Below are positions 1-6,374 of a stretch of 32,899 nt of DNA, in pieces. The DNA is from Pseudomonadota bacterium. Its GTDB lineage: Bacteria; Pseudomonadota; Alphaproteobacteria; Caulobacterales; Caulobacteraceae. The stretch is from positions 1 to 32,899 of the forward strand of contig JAEYAO010000042.1 of NCBI GenBank assembly GCA_023456105.1, written 5' to 3'. The notes under the pieces were generated by a model. That model made no database searches. It saw only the letters and a list, made by a program, of their open reading frames with translations, and was not told the DNA's origin. How positions within the stretch are numbered: position 1 is the stretch's first letter; each line of letters opens with the position of its first letter. The position numbers were made by a program, and so were the translations under genes.

Positions 1-639
1 CCAGTAGGCGGGGCTGTGGTCGGCGTGGACCAGGTGTGCGACCTCGTGCGCAGCCAGGTAGTCGATGACCGGCTCCGGCGCCATCACCACCCGCCAGGAG
101 TAGCGGATCGAGCGGTTGTGAGGGCTGCACGAGCCCCAGCGCGACCGGGTGTCGACGATGGACACCCGAGCCGGCCCCGACCCCGCCGCCTCGCCCAGAG
201 TGCGCAGGTGCACGGCGGTGCGGGCGGTCAGGATGTCGCGGGCGTGACGCTTCAGCAGGTTCTCGACGCGGCGGGCGAAGGCCTCGCCCTCTCCGCCCGA
301 CAGAATGGCCGGCCCCTCCGCCGTCCGGCCGAGCTGGGCCGCGCCCGCGCCGCCGGTGGCGACCAGCGTCACAGCCTTTCCCTTCAACATCACCACGCCG
401 CCGGGCGCCAGCGGCGTCCCGACCGGCCGCGCCTCCAGCCGTTCCGCGATCCAGTCGGTCTTGGTGCGGGCGAAGGCCAGGCCTTGCGCCAGCAGCCGCT
501 CGCGCGGCGCGACCACCACCGCCTCGCCCGCGCGGGCGTCGATGCGGATCGACAGACGTTTGGCTCGCGGGTTGATCGACAGCCGCACGATCGGCCCGTC
601 AGGGCCTAGCCGCAGCCGATCTCCGTCCCGGTGGACCAC
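1..639 (-). CDS. YgjP-like (DUF45/SprT-type) zinc metallopeptidase, 3' end cut by window
   Basis: A reading frame of 213 codons runs off the left edge, so the C-terminus is missing. Near the visible end it shows RWGSCS (about residues 167-172) followed by HEVAH (198-202), the arrangement typical of the YgjP/DUF45 family, in which the two histidines and the glutamate form a zinc-protease active site. The cellular substrate of this family is not firmly known. No ATG is available; the GTG at 639 (VVHRDGDRL) is the most sensible start, 35 bp after the Sco gene stop on the same strand, but the frame stays open further upstream and the start is uncertain. It may be cotranscribed with the Sco gene. 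Confidence 0.82.
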   Translation of the reverse strand, partial: MVHRDGDRLRLGPDGPIVRLSINPRAKRLSIRIDARAGEAVVVAPRERLLAQGLAFARTKTDWIAERLEARPVGTPLAPGGVVMLKGKAVTLVATGGAGAAQLGRTAEGPAILSGGEGEAFARRVENLLKRHARDILTARTAVHLRTLGEAAGSGPARVSIVDTRSRWGSCSPHNRSIRYSWRVVMAPEPVIDYLAAHEVAHLVHADHSPAYW

Positions 640-674
640 TGACGAAGCCGACCGCCGCCTCAGCCGCGCGCCTC

Positions 675-1295
675 TCAGCCCCGCGCCATGGCGTCGCGCA
701 CGATCTGCGTCGCCTTCTGGGGGCCGAGGCCATAGCCCAGAGTGGTGCGGAACTTCCCGTCCGGACCCATCACATAGACGGTCAGGGCGTGGTTCATCGT
801 ATAGCCCTCGCCCTCGCCGACCTTCTGGTAGAAGGCGCGATAGGCGCGGGCGGCCTGCGCCACCTGCTCAGGCGTGCCGGTCAGGCCGACCGTTCCTTTG
901 GGAAAACCATCAGAGGACAGATAGTCCTTCAGCGCCTGCGGCGTGTCACGCTCGGGATCGATGCTGATGAACACCATCTGCAGGTCGCGCGCCTGCTCGC
1001 CCAGCTGCTGCTGCACCGCGGCCATCTCGGCCAGGGTCGTGGGGCAGAACTCGGGGCAATAGGTGAAGCCGAAGAAGACCAGGCTCCACTTGCCGTTCAG
1101 GATCGTCTGGTCGACCGGCCGCCCTTCCTGATCAACCAGCTGGAAGTCGCCGCCGACCAGCGGCTGTCCGGTCGCCGCCATCTCTCCGCCCGCCGCCCGC
1201 TCGCGCCCGGACACCACCACCAAGGTGACGATAGCCAGCGCCACGGCGATGACGATACAGGCGCCGGCGAACAGCAGAATGGAGCGGCGGGGCAT
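675..1295 (-). CDS. SCO1/SenC/PrrC family copper chaperone
   Basis: 206 residues. An N-terminal membrane anchor (about residues 5-29) is followed by a periplasmic thioredoxin-like domain. The copper ligands of the family are present: TYCPEFCP gives Cys80 and Cys84, and His169 lies in MNHALTVYV. Sco proteins deliver copper to the CuA centre of cytochrome c oxidase and may act as thiol-disulfide redox proteins. The ATG at 1295 (MPRRS) was chosen because the signal anchor begins there; upstream sequence in the same frame is an antisense shadow of the kinase gene. It is divergent from regB with only 45 bp between the starts. This fits the known PrrC-PrrB-PrrA (SenC-RegB-RegA) neighbourhood of alphaproteobacteria. 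Confidence 0.93.
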   Translation of the reverse strand: MPRRSILLFAGACIVIAVALAIVTLVVVSGRERAAGGEMAATGQPLVGGDFQLVDQEGRPVDQTILNGKWSLVFFGFTYCPEFCPTTLAEMAAVQQQLGEQARDLQMVFISIDPERDTPQALKDYLSSDGFPKGTVGLTGTPEQVAQAARAYRAFYQKVGEGEGYTMNHALTVYVMGPDGKFRTTLGYGLGPQKATQIVRDAMARG

Positions 1296-1340
1296 GGGCG
1301 TTGTTTTCCGGATTGCGGTCCGTCGGTCTATAGAAGCTCG

Positions 1341-2837
1341 GTGAGCCATCCAGAAGCCCATCCGTCGTCGCAGAGCTTTGCGGACCTGTCCGGCTGGTCG
1401 GAGTCGCCGCGCGAGATCACGGGGCGAGGTCGGGGCCTGTCGCTGCGCACCCTGATCGTGATCCGCTGGCTGGCGCTGCTGGGCCAGACCTCGGCGATCC
1501 TGTGGGCCTATTTCGCCCTGCATTTCCCGCTGCCCTTATGGCCGTGTTTGAGCGTGATCGGCTTCTCGGCGGCGGTGAACCTCGGACTGATGGCGCGGGC
1601 GCGCCGGCTGGACCAGAGCCTGCCGGACGGTCGCCAGACCGGCCTTCAGCTCGGCTTCGACATCCTGCAGCTCAGCGTCATGCTGGGCCTGACCGGCGGC
1701 CTCGACAATCCGTTCTGCGTCCTGCTGGTCGCACCAGTGACTGTGGCGGCGGCGGCCGTCCCGGCGCGACATGCGGGCGTCCTTGGGCTGATGGCGCTGA
1801 CGGCGGTGGTGGTGCTGTTCTTCTGGTCGCTGCCGCTGCCGTGGCGGCTGCACGAGCATCTGGAGCTGCCGTTGCTTTACCGTCTGGGCCTGGGCACGGC
1901 GCTGGTGACGGGGGTGGTGTTCACCTCCGGCTACGCCTGGCGGGTGGCGACGGACGCCGAAAAGCTGGAGCTGGCGCTGGCCACCACCCAGGACGTGCTG
2001 CAACGCGAACAGAGGTTGGCGGCGCTGGGCGGGCTGGCGGCGGCGGCGGCGCACGAGCTGGGCACGCCGTTGGCGACGATCCAGGTGGTGGCCAAGGAGC
2101 TTCTGCGCGCCTCGCCGGCCGACAGCGCGGCGGCCGAGGACGCCGCCCTGATCCTGCAGCAGGCCGAACGCTGTCGCGGCATCCTGGCGCAGCTGTCCGC
2201 CGAGCCCGAGGAGGACCGCGTCCTCTACGCCGACGTGGGCTTGCAGGCGCTGATCGAGGAGGTGGCGGCCCCGCACCGCGGCTTCGACCTCCAGTTCGAT
2301 CTGGAGGTGAAGACCCCGCCCGGCCAGGCGTCGCCGCGCGTGAAGCGGATGCCCGAGATCGTCCACGGCCTGTCCACACTGGTCGAGAACGCCGCCGACT
2401 TCGCCGCCTCCAAGGTGGTCATGCGGGCGGTGGTGGACGCCGGCTGGATCGAGATCGAGATCCTGGACGACGGGCCGGGCTTCGCCTCCGACATCCTGCC
2501 GCGTCTGGGCGAGCCCTATGTCACCAGCCGGCCGCACGGAAAGGCCCGGCGCGCGCTGGCCGCCCAGATCGCCGACGCCGCCCGGTCCGGCCGTCCGCGC
2601 CGACCGCGCGAGGATGCCGACGCGCCTGTCGCGCCCAGCCAGGGCGGCATGGGTCTGGGCTTCTTCATCGCCCGCACGCTTCTGGAGCGCAGCGGCGGAC
2701 AGGTCAGCGTGGGGCAGGGCTTGGCGGCCGAACGCGGCGGGCGCGGCGCCCGGGTCGCCGTCCGCTGGTCGCGCGCGACGCTTGAGGCGCCGAACGCCTG
2801 GCATCGGGGCGAAACGTCGCAGCCGAGTTCGGCTTGA
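1341..2837 (+). CDS. regB: RegB/PrrB/ActS family redox-sensing histidine kinase
   Basis: 498 residues from a GTG start. About six membrane helices occupy residues 35-200. The loop GGLDNPF (119-125) matches the ubiquinone-binding GGXXNPF motif of RegB. The H-box AAHELGTPLATI contains phospho-acceptor His238. AERCRGIL holds Cys278, equivalent to the redox-active cysteine of RegB. The catalytic domain has the N-box (Asn350), DDGPGF (G1) and GGMGLGFFIA (G2). About 35 Arg/Ala/Pro-rich residues (398-433) separate G1 and G2, lengthening the ATP lid. In the family, oxidised quinone and Cys oxidation turn the kinase off. Its partner RegA starts 49 bp downstream. The in-frame open sequence upstream of 1341 is antisense to the Sco gene and was not included. 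Confidence 0.93.
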   Translation: MSHPEAHPSSQSFADLSGWSESPREITGRGRGLSLRTLIVIRWLALLGQTSAILWAYFALHFPLPLWPCLSVIGFSAAVNLGLMARARRLDQSLPDGRQTGLQLGFDILQLSVMLGLTGGLDNPFCVLLVAPVTVAAAAVPARHAGVLGLMALTAVVVLFFWSLPLPWRLHEHLELPLLYRLGLGTALVTGVVFTSGYAWRVATDAEKLELALATTQDVLQREQRLAALGGLAAAAAHELGTPLATIQVVAKELLRASPADSAAAEDAALILQQAERCRGILAQLSAEPEEDRVLYADVGLQALIEEVAAPHRGFDLQFDLEVKTPPGQASPRVKRMPEIVHGLSTLVENAADFAASKVVMRAVVDAGWIEIEILDDGPGFASDILPRLGEPYVTSRPHGKARRALAAQIADAARSGRPRRPREDADAPVAPSQGGMGLGFFIARTLLERSGGQVSVGQGLAAERGGRGARVAVRWSRATLEAPNAWHRGETSQPSSA

Positions 2838-2886
2838 CCCGAAGCGTTGCAACGCCACTTGAAGACACCGAAAGATGAAGGCCCCC

Positions 2887-3444
2887 ATGTCCGATCTGGA
2901 AACCCGCGTCCAAGCCCTGTCCGACAAGTCGCTGCTGCTGCTGGACGACGATCAGGCGCTGCGCACCCGGCTGGGCCGGGCGTTGGAGGCGCGGGGCTTT
3001 GAGGTCACCACGGCGGGATCGGTGGCGGAGGCGACCGAGCAGCTGCGCATGGGCGCCCCCGCCTTCGCCGTGCTCGACATGCGGCTGGAGGACGGCAACG
3101 GGCTGAAGGTGGTGGAGGCGGTGCGCGAGCGCCGCGCCGACGCCCGCATCGTCATGCTGACCGGCTACGGCGCGATCGCCACGGCTGTCGCGGCGGTCAA
3201 GGCCGGAGCCGTCGACTATCTGTCCAAGCCCGCGGACGCCGACGACGTGGCCAAGGCGTTGCTGGCCAGCGGCGAACAGGCGCCCGAGCCGCCGGAAAAC
3301 CCCATGAGCGCCGATCGTGTGCGATGGGAGCACATCCAGCGCGTCTATGAGCTCTGCGACCACAACGTCTCGGAGACCGCCCGCCGGCTGGGCATGCACC
3401 GCCGCACCCTGCAGCGCATACTGGCCAAGCGGGCGCCTCGCTGA
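2887..3444 (+). CDS. regA: RegA/PrrA/ActR family response regulator
   Basis: 185 residues. An N-terminal receiver domain has the acidic pocket LLDDD (19-22), phospho-acceptor Asp64 in AVLDMRL, and Lys114 in SKPAD. A proline-rich linker (about 132-139) leads to a Fis-type helix-turn-helix (about 149-180: ETARRLGMHRRTLQRIL). This is the standard short RegA architecture. RegA activates or represses respiratory, carbon-fixation and photosynthesis genes in response to RegB phosphorylation. The ATG at 2887 (MSDLET) has AAGG about six bases upstream. An in-frame ATG at 2875 would add four residues but lacks a spaced ribosome-binding site. Expressed with regB as one operon by position. Confidence 0.93.
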   Translation: MSDLETRVQALSDKSLLLLDDDQALRTRLGRALEARGFEVTTAGSVAEATEQLRMGAPAFAVLDMRLEDGNGLKVVEAVRERRADARIVMLTGYGAIATAVAAVKAGAVDYLSKPADADDVAKALLASGEQAPEPPENPMSADRVRWEHIQRVYELCDHNVSETARRLGMHRRTLQRILAKRAPR

Positions 3445-3453
3445 CGCTCGCGA

Positions 3454-3738
3454 TCAGGCGTCGGTGAGGTGATCCGACAGGATCGCGTTCATCTCGAACA
3501 TGGTGAAGCGGTCTTTTCCAAACACGGCCTTCAGCTTGTCGTCGGCCTTGATCTCCTGGCTGTCCTGAAGATCGTTCTTCTTGATGTAGTCCCAAAGCGC
3601 GCTGACCACGTCGGCGCGCCCCATGGGGCCTTCGCCCACCACCTCGGCCAGCTCCGGAGACGGCTTGACCGGCTTGTGCAGGCCGTCGTTCTCCTCGCCC
3701 GCGCCGGGGCCCGTCGGGTGTTCGTCCTTGTCCGTCAT
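3454..3738 (-). CDS. SWIB/MDM2 domain protein
   Basis: 94 residues. A charged, disordered N-terminus (about 1-25) precedes a single SWIB/MDM2-like fold: SPELAEVVGEGPMGRADVV, then LWDYIKKNDLQD, then KLKAVFGKDRFTMFEMN. These match the helical SWIB core (A(V)VG...R.(D)VV..LW.YIK...LQ(D)...I..D..L..(V)F) known from eukaryotic chromatin remodelling subunits and from small bacterial proteins. The bacterial function is not established; a DNA- or chromatin-associated role is an inference only. The gene is convergent with regA (stops 9 bp apart) and stands alone on its strand, 57 bp after mmcB. Confidence 0.85.
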   Translation of the reverse strand: MTDKDEHPTGPGAGEENDGLHKPVKPSPELAEVVGEGPMGRADVVSALWDYIKKNDLQDSQEIKADDKLKAVFGKDRFTMFEMNAILSDHLTDA

Positions 3739-3795
3739 CGGATGTCCTTTCTCGGTGTGTGTCGAGCCTGAACAACCGGCGAGCGGACGTTCCGT

Positions 3796-4242
3796 TCACT
3801 CTCGCAGCGATCGCATGGCGCCAAGCCGCGCGAACGCCAGCGTCAGGGCCTTGCGCCGCGCGGGCGCCAGCGGAACCGGCGCCGCTTTGCGCACCACCGC
3901 GCCGCCGAAGCCGTCGGCCACGATCAGCCCCGGCCCGTCCGGCAGCGCCTCCAGCGGAAACTCGGGCGCCACGGCGAAGTAGAAGGCGTCGCAAAACGGC
4001 GCGTACTCCCCCCATTTCCGATCCGAGCGGAAGTCGTCGATCCCGGACTTGACCTCGCAGATGACGATCTCGCCCCGAGGCCCCAGCGCCATCACGTCGG
4101 CCCGCCGCCCGTTCGGCAGACAGACCTCAAGAAGCGGCGCATGGCCCAGGTCCACCAGGGCGCGCGCCGCGCCGCGCGTCACCGCCAGCGTGGTTTCGGG
4201 GCGGCTGAAGACCAGTTCCAGGTGCACGGCGGCGGCGGGCAT
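3796..4242 (-). CDS. mmcB: MmcB family DNA repair protein, SOS-controlled
   Basis: 148 residues with the core of a PD-(D/E)XK nuclease fold: Glu39, then RRADVMAL with Asp49, then ICEVKSGIDDF with Glu63 and Lys65. The family is named after the Caulobacter gene required for normal mitomycin C resistance. It is a predicted nuclease acting on damaged DNA; the reaction has not been shown to my knowledge. A GTTC-N7-GTTC LexA box lies 12 bp upstream of the start. No ribosome-binding site precedes the ATG at 4242, and the predicted transcription start falls at or beside the A of the ATG, so the message may be leaderless. The gene lies 44 bp downstream of thpR on the same strand. Confidence 0.9.
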   Translation of the reverse strand: MPAAAVHLELVFSRPETTLAVTRGAARALVDLGHAPLLEVCLPNGRRADVMALGPRGEIVICEVKSGIDDFRSDRKWGEYAPFCDAFYFAVAPEFPLEALPDGPGLIVADGFGGAVVRKAAPVPLAPARRKALTLAFARLGAMRSLRE

Positions 4243-4248
4243 GGCTGT

Positions 4249-4277
4249 CTTATGTTCGCTGTCCGTTCCGGCCGCAA
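4249..4277 (-). promoter_or_regulatory. mmcB promoter (-35/-10)
   Basis: Read on the minus strand: TTGCGG (4277-4272), a 17-base spacer, and CATAAG (4254-4249). The -10 matches TATAAT at four of six positions. The predicted start of transcription is about position 4242, the first base of the mmcB ATG. The LexA box fills most of the spacer, which is the expected place for a repressor. Confidence 0.5.
4254..4268 (+). promoter_or_regulatory. LexA (SOS) box of mmcB
   Basis: GTTC (4254-4257), seven bases (gctgtcc), GTTC (4265-4268). This direct repeat is the established LexA operator of alphaproteobacteria including Caulobacter. Both halves and the spacing are exact. It overlaps the -10/spacer region of the predicted mmcB promoter. 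Confidence 0.8.
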
Positions 4278-4286
4278 GCGGAGCGG

Positions 4287-4826
4287 CTAGAGCAGATACT
4301 CACGCTCCAGCTCGTAGCGGCTGCCGTCCGGCGTCAGGACGCTGGAATACAGGCCGAAGCGGTCGATGCGGATCGGCGGCGAACTCAGCAGATTGTGCCC
4401 GGCCATCCAGGCGCCGATGCGGTCCGGGTTCGCCTGCGGCTTCAGATAGGCGAGGGTGACGTGGGGCCGATAGTTGCGCCTTTCCATCACCAGGCCCGCG
4501 CGCTCGCCCGCGTTCCGGCAACGACCGGCCAGCACGGACAGGGGGTCGTTCGGCATGACCACGCCGGCCCAGAGGGTGTGGCTGCGATGCGCGTCGCCGA
4601 ACGCGCCGACGCCCGACAGGGCGATCTCGAACGGACCGCCGGTGATGCGCGCCAGCTCGGAGGCGAGGTCATCGGCCTGGCGGTCCGGCGCCTCGCCATA
4701 GAAGGCCAGCGTGACGTGCAGCGCCTCCAGTGGACGCCAGCGCGCGCCGGGCAGGCCGGATTGGCGCCGCTCTAGCACCTCGGCGACGTCCGGCGGCAGG
4801 GTCAGGGCGGTGAAGAGGCGGGGCAT
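4287..4826 (-). CDS. thpR: RNA 2',3'-cyclic phosphodiesterase (2H / LigT family)
   Basis: 179 residues, the usual family length. Two HxTx motifs, HVTL at 37-40 (LEALHVTLAFYGE) and HVTL at 122-125 (YRPHVTLAYLK), mark the 2H phosphoesterase superfamily. ThpR hydrolyses 2',3'-cyclic phosphate ends of RNA to 2'-phosphates and can also join tRNA halves by 2'-5' linkage in vitro. It is a cytosolic enzyme; no signal peptide is seen. The start MPRLFTALTLPP fits the family consensus. It lies upstream of mmcB but has a separate intergenic gap carrying the mmcB promoter, so the two need not be coregulated. Divergent from the BI-1 family gene. Confidence 0.92.
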   Translation of the reverse strand: MPRLFTALTLPPDVAEVLERRQSGLPGARWRPLEALHVTLAFYGEAPDRQADDLASELARITGGPFEIALSGVGAFGDAHRSHTLWAGVVMPNDPLSVLAGRCRNAGERAGLVMERRNYRPHVTLAYLKPQANPDRIGAWMAGHNLLSSPPIRIDRFGLYSSVLTPDGSRYELEREYLL

Positions 4827-4874
4827 GCGACCGTTGGTAGCGGCCGGAACCGCGCCTGATAAGCCCGGTTCTGC

Positions 4875-4903
4875 TTGCGAGGGGACCGCGAGGTTCCGAT
4901 ATT
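4875..4903 (+). promoter_or_regulatory. Candidate promoter of the BI-1 family gene
   Basis: TTGCGA (4875-4880), a 17-base spacer, GATATT (4898-4903). Each hexamer matches the sigma-70 consensus at four of six positions. It lies 54 bp before the start codon in the thpR/BI-1 divergent region. Confidence 0.35.
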
Positions 4904-4957
4904 GGCTTCATGCGACCGGCGACGTCTTGCCGGCGCCATTGGGAGAAACATGTCGCG

Positions 4958-5707
4958 ATGAGCGATTTCAACAACGGCTACGCCCGGCCGCTGCCGCAGA
5001 CGGCGGACATGTCCGTTGATGCGGGCCTGCGGGCCTTCATGCTGGGCGTCTACAACAAGCTGGCCATCGGCCTGGTGGTCGCGGGCGCCCTCGCCTACGT
5101 CACCGGCAACGTGCCGGCCGTGCAGCAGCTGATGTTCCAGGTAACGGCGGACGGTCGCGTCGGCTACACCCTGCTGGGCATGATCGTGGCCTTCTCGCCG
5201 CTGGTTCTGTTGTTCGGTTCGATGTTCTTCATGAAGAACCCCACCGCGCGCGGCGTGAACACGCTGTACTGGGCGGTGGTCGCCTCGATCGGCGCAGGGC
5301 TCGGCGTGCTGTTCCTGCGCTACACCGGCGGCTCGCTGGCCACGACCTTTTTCGTGACGGCGGCGGCGTTCGGCGGTCTCAGCCTGGTGGGCTACACCAC
5401 CAAGAAGGACCTGTCGGGGATGGGGACGTTCCTGATCATGGGCCTGATCGGCCTGATCATCGCCTCCATCGTCAACATCTTCCTGCAGTCGGGGACCTTC
5501 TACCTGATCATCTCGGCGATCGGCGTGCTGATCTTCTCGGGTCTGATCGCCTACGACACCCAGCGCCTGAAGATGACCTATTACGCCATCGGCGCCGACC
5601 AGAACGCCCTGGGCGTAGCGACGGGCTTTGGCGCGCTGAGCCTGTTCATCAACTTCGTGAACCTGTTCCAATTCCTGCTGGCCTTCATGGGCGGCAACCG
5701 GAACTAA
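4958..5707 (+). CDS. Bax inhibitor-1 / YccA family membrane protein
   Basis: 249 residues with about seven hydrophobic helices, starting near residue 27 (LGVYNKLAIGLVVAGALAY) and ending in a helix at about 222-245 (ALSLFINFVNLFQFLLAFM). The AYDTQRLKM segment in the last third is the conserved BI-1/TMBIM signature (Asp in YDTQ). Homologues include E. coli YbhL/YccA, which binds FtsH, and the pH-gated calcium channel BsYetJ. The precise role here is unknown. The ATG at 4958 (MSDFNNGYARP) was preferred over an in-frame ATG at 4910 because GGGAG lies shortly upstream and related proteins begin this way. Followed 23 bp later by a strong terminator. Confidence 0.93.
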   Translation: MSDFNNGYARPLPQTADMSVDAGLRAFMLGVYNKLAIGLVVAGALAYVTGNVPAVQQLMFQVTADGRVGYTLLGMIVAFSPLVLLFGSMFFMKNPTARGVNTLYWAVVASIGAGLGVLFLRYTGGSLATTFFVTAAAFGGLSLVGYTTKKDLSGMGTFLIMGLIGLIIASIVNIFLQSGTFYLIISAIGVLIFSGLIAYDTQRLKMTYYAIGADQNALGVATGFGALSLFINFVNLFQFLLAFMGGNRN

Positions 5708-5730
5708 GAGCCGCTGACAGGCTGACGTGG

Positions 5731-5757
5731 AAAGGGCCCCTGCGAAGGGGCCCTTTT
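5731..5757. terminator. Bidirectional intrinsic terminator
   Basis: A perfect 10-bp stem (5731-5740 with 5747-5756; aaagggcccc / ggggcccttt) and a six-base loop, ending in TTTT. The A-run on the left side gives a U-run in the other direction as well. It closes the BI-1 gene; the stop codon of the convergent DUF2794 gene (5758) directly abuts it. Confidence 0.88.
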
Positions 5758-6093
5758 CTATTCCACCACGTTGAACTTGCGGGCGTCGAAGACCCGCAGC
5801 GCTTGGGCGAGATCGCGGCCGCGACGAAGGATCTGGCCGCCTTCGCCGATCACCGCCCACTGCCCCTGCTTGGCCTGCAACGAAGGCCGCTTCTCGATCC
5901 GATAAAGCGGCGCATCGCCTGATCGGCGGAACACGGCGAACTCGGCGAAGTCCTTGTGGCCGACCACGGAATAGTCGCGCCATTCCCCTTGCGCCACCAT
6001 CCGCCCATAGACCCGGAGCACCAGGTCCAGTTCGCGGCGATCGAAGAAGACGGGGCCGGCCAACGGCCGGTCGGGCGAAGCATCCAGGCTCAT
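5758..6093 (-). CDS. DUF2794 domain protein
   Basis: 111 residues. The segment VFFDRRELDLVLRVYGRM followed by GEWRDYSVVGHKD and the basic FRRSGDAPLYRIEKRP matches the DUF2794 family, small conserved proteins of alphaproteobacteria with no known function. No signal peptide or membrane helix is visible, so it is probably cytosolic. The ATG at 6093 (MSLDASP) is preferred to an in-frame ATG at 6123, because the family domain begins about 15 residues later and the extra ten residues are not family-like. It stands alone, convergent with the BI-1 gene. Confidence 0.85.
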   Translation of the reverse strand: MSLDASPDRPLAGPVFFDRRELDLVLRVYGRMVAQGEWRDYSVVGHKDFAEFAVFRRSGDAPLYRIEKRPSLQAKQGQWAVIGEGGQILRRGRDLAQALRVFDARKFNVVE

Positions 6094-6310
6094 GGATCGT
6101 AATCTAGGCGGCTGATCCCACAACGCCAGCCTTGCGATCCTTCAACCGCACCAACACGAAATGGCCCCGTTTCCGTCCTTCGCCCGCCCGGTTGGCAGGC
6201 GACACCAGCATCATCGGCCTGTCGGAGTTCGGAAGCGTCCGGATCCTGAACAGCCCCCCAGCCCCCTGGATGTTTCCACCAAGGGCTTCGACGGGCCGGT
6301 GCTTCCTCCA

Positions 6311-6365
6311 AGCAGACGCCCGCTCCGCCATCCCCTCCCCCTCCCGGCAGAGCGGGCGTTCTGCT
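6311..6365 (-). terminator. Long inverted repeat after the HtrA-like gene
   Basis: agcagacgcccgctc (6311-6325) pairs with gagcgggcgttctgct (6350-6365) with a single bulged base and a 24-base C-rich loop. It begins 9 bp after the protease stop codon. There is no U-run, so it may be an RNA-end stabiliser or a Rho-assisted terminator. The rest of 6094-6310 shows no gene that can be supported. Confidence 0.4.
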
Positions 6366-6374
6366 GTCCGGCGT

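Noticed and set aside
789..1340. Open sequence in frame with and upstream of regB
   Set aside because: It is antisense to the Sco gene, which has clear copper-site residues. The kinase family begins near residue 30 of the GTG 1341 start.
6104..6331. 75-codon frame on the minus strand with a purine tract before its ATG
   Set aside because: No family likeness, several rare AGG codons and weaker third-position GC. Kept as a finding, not as a gene.
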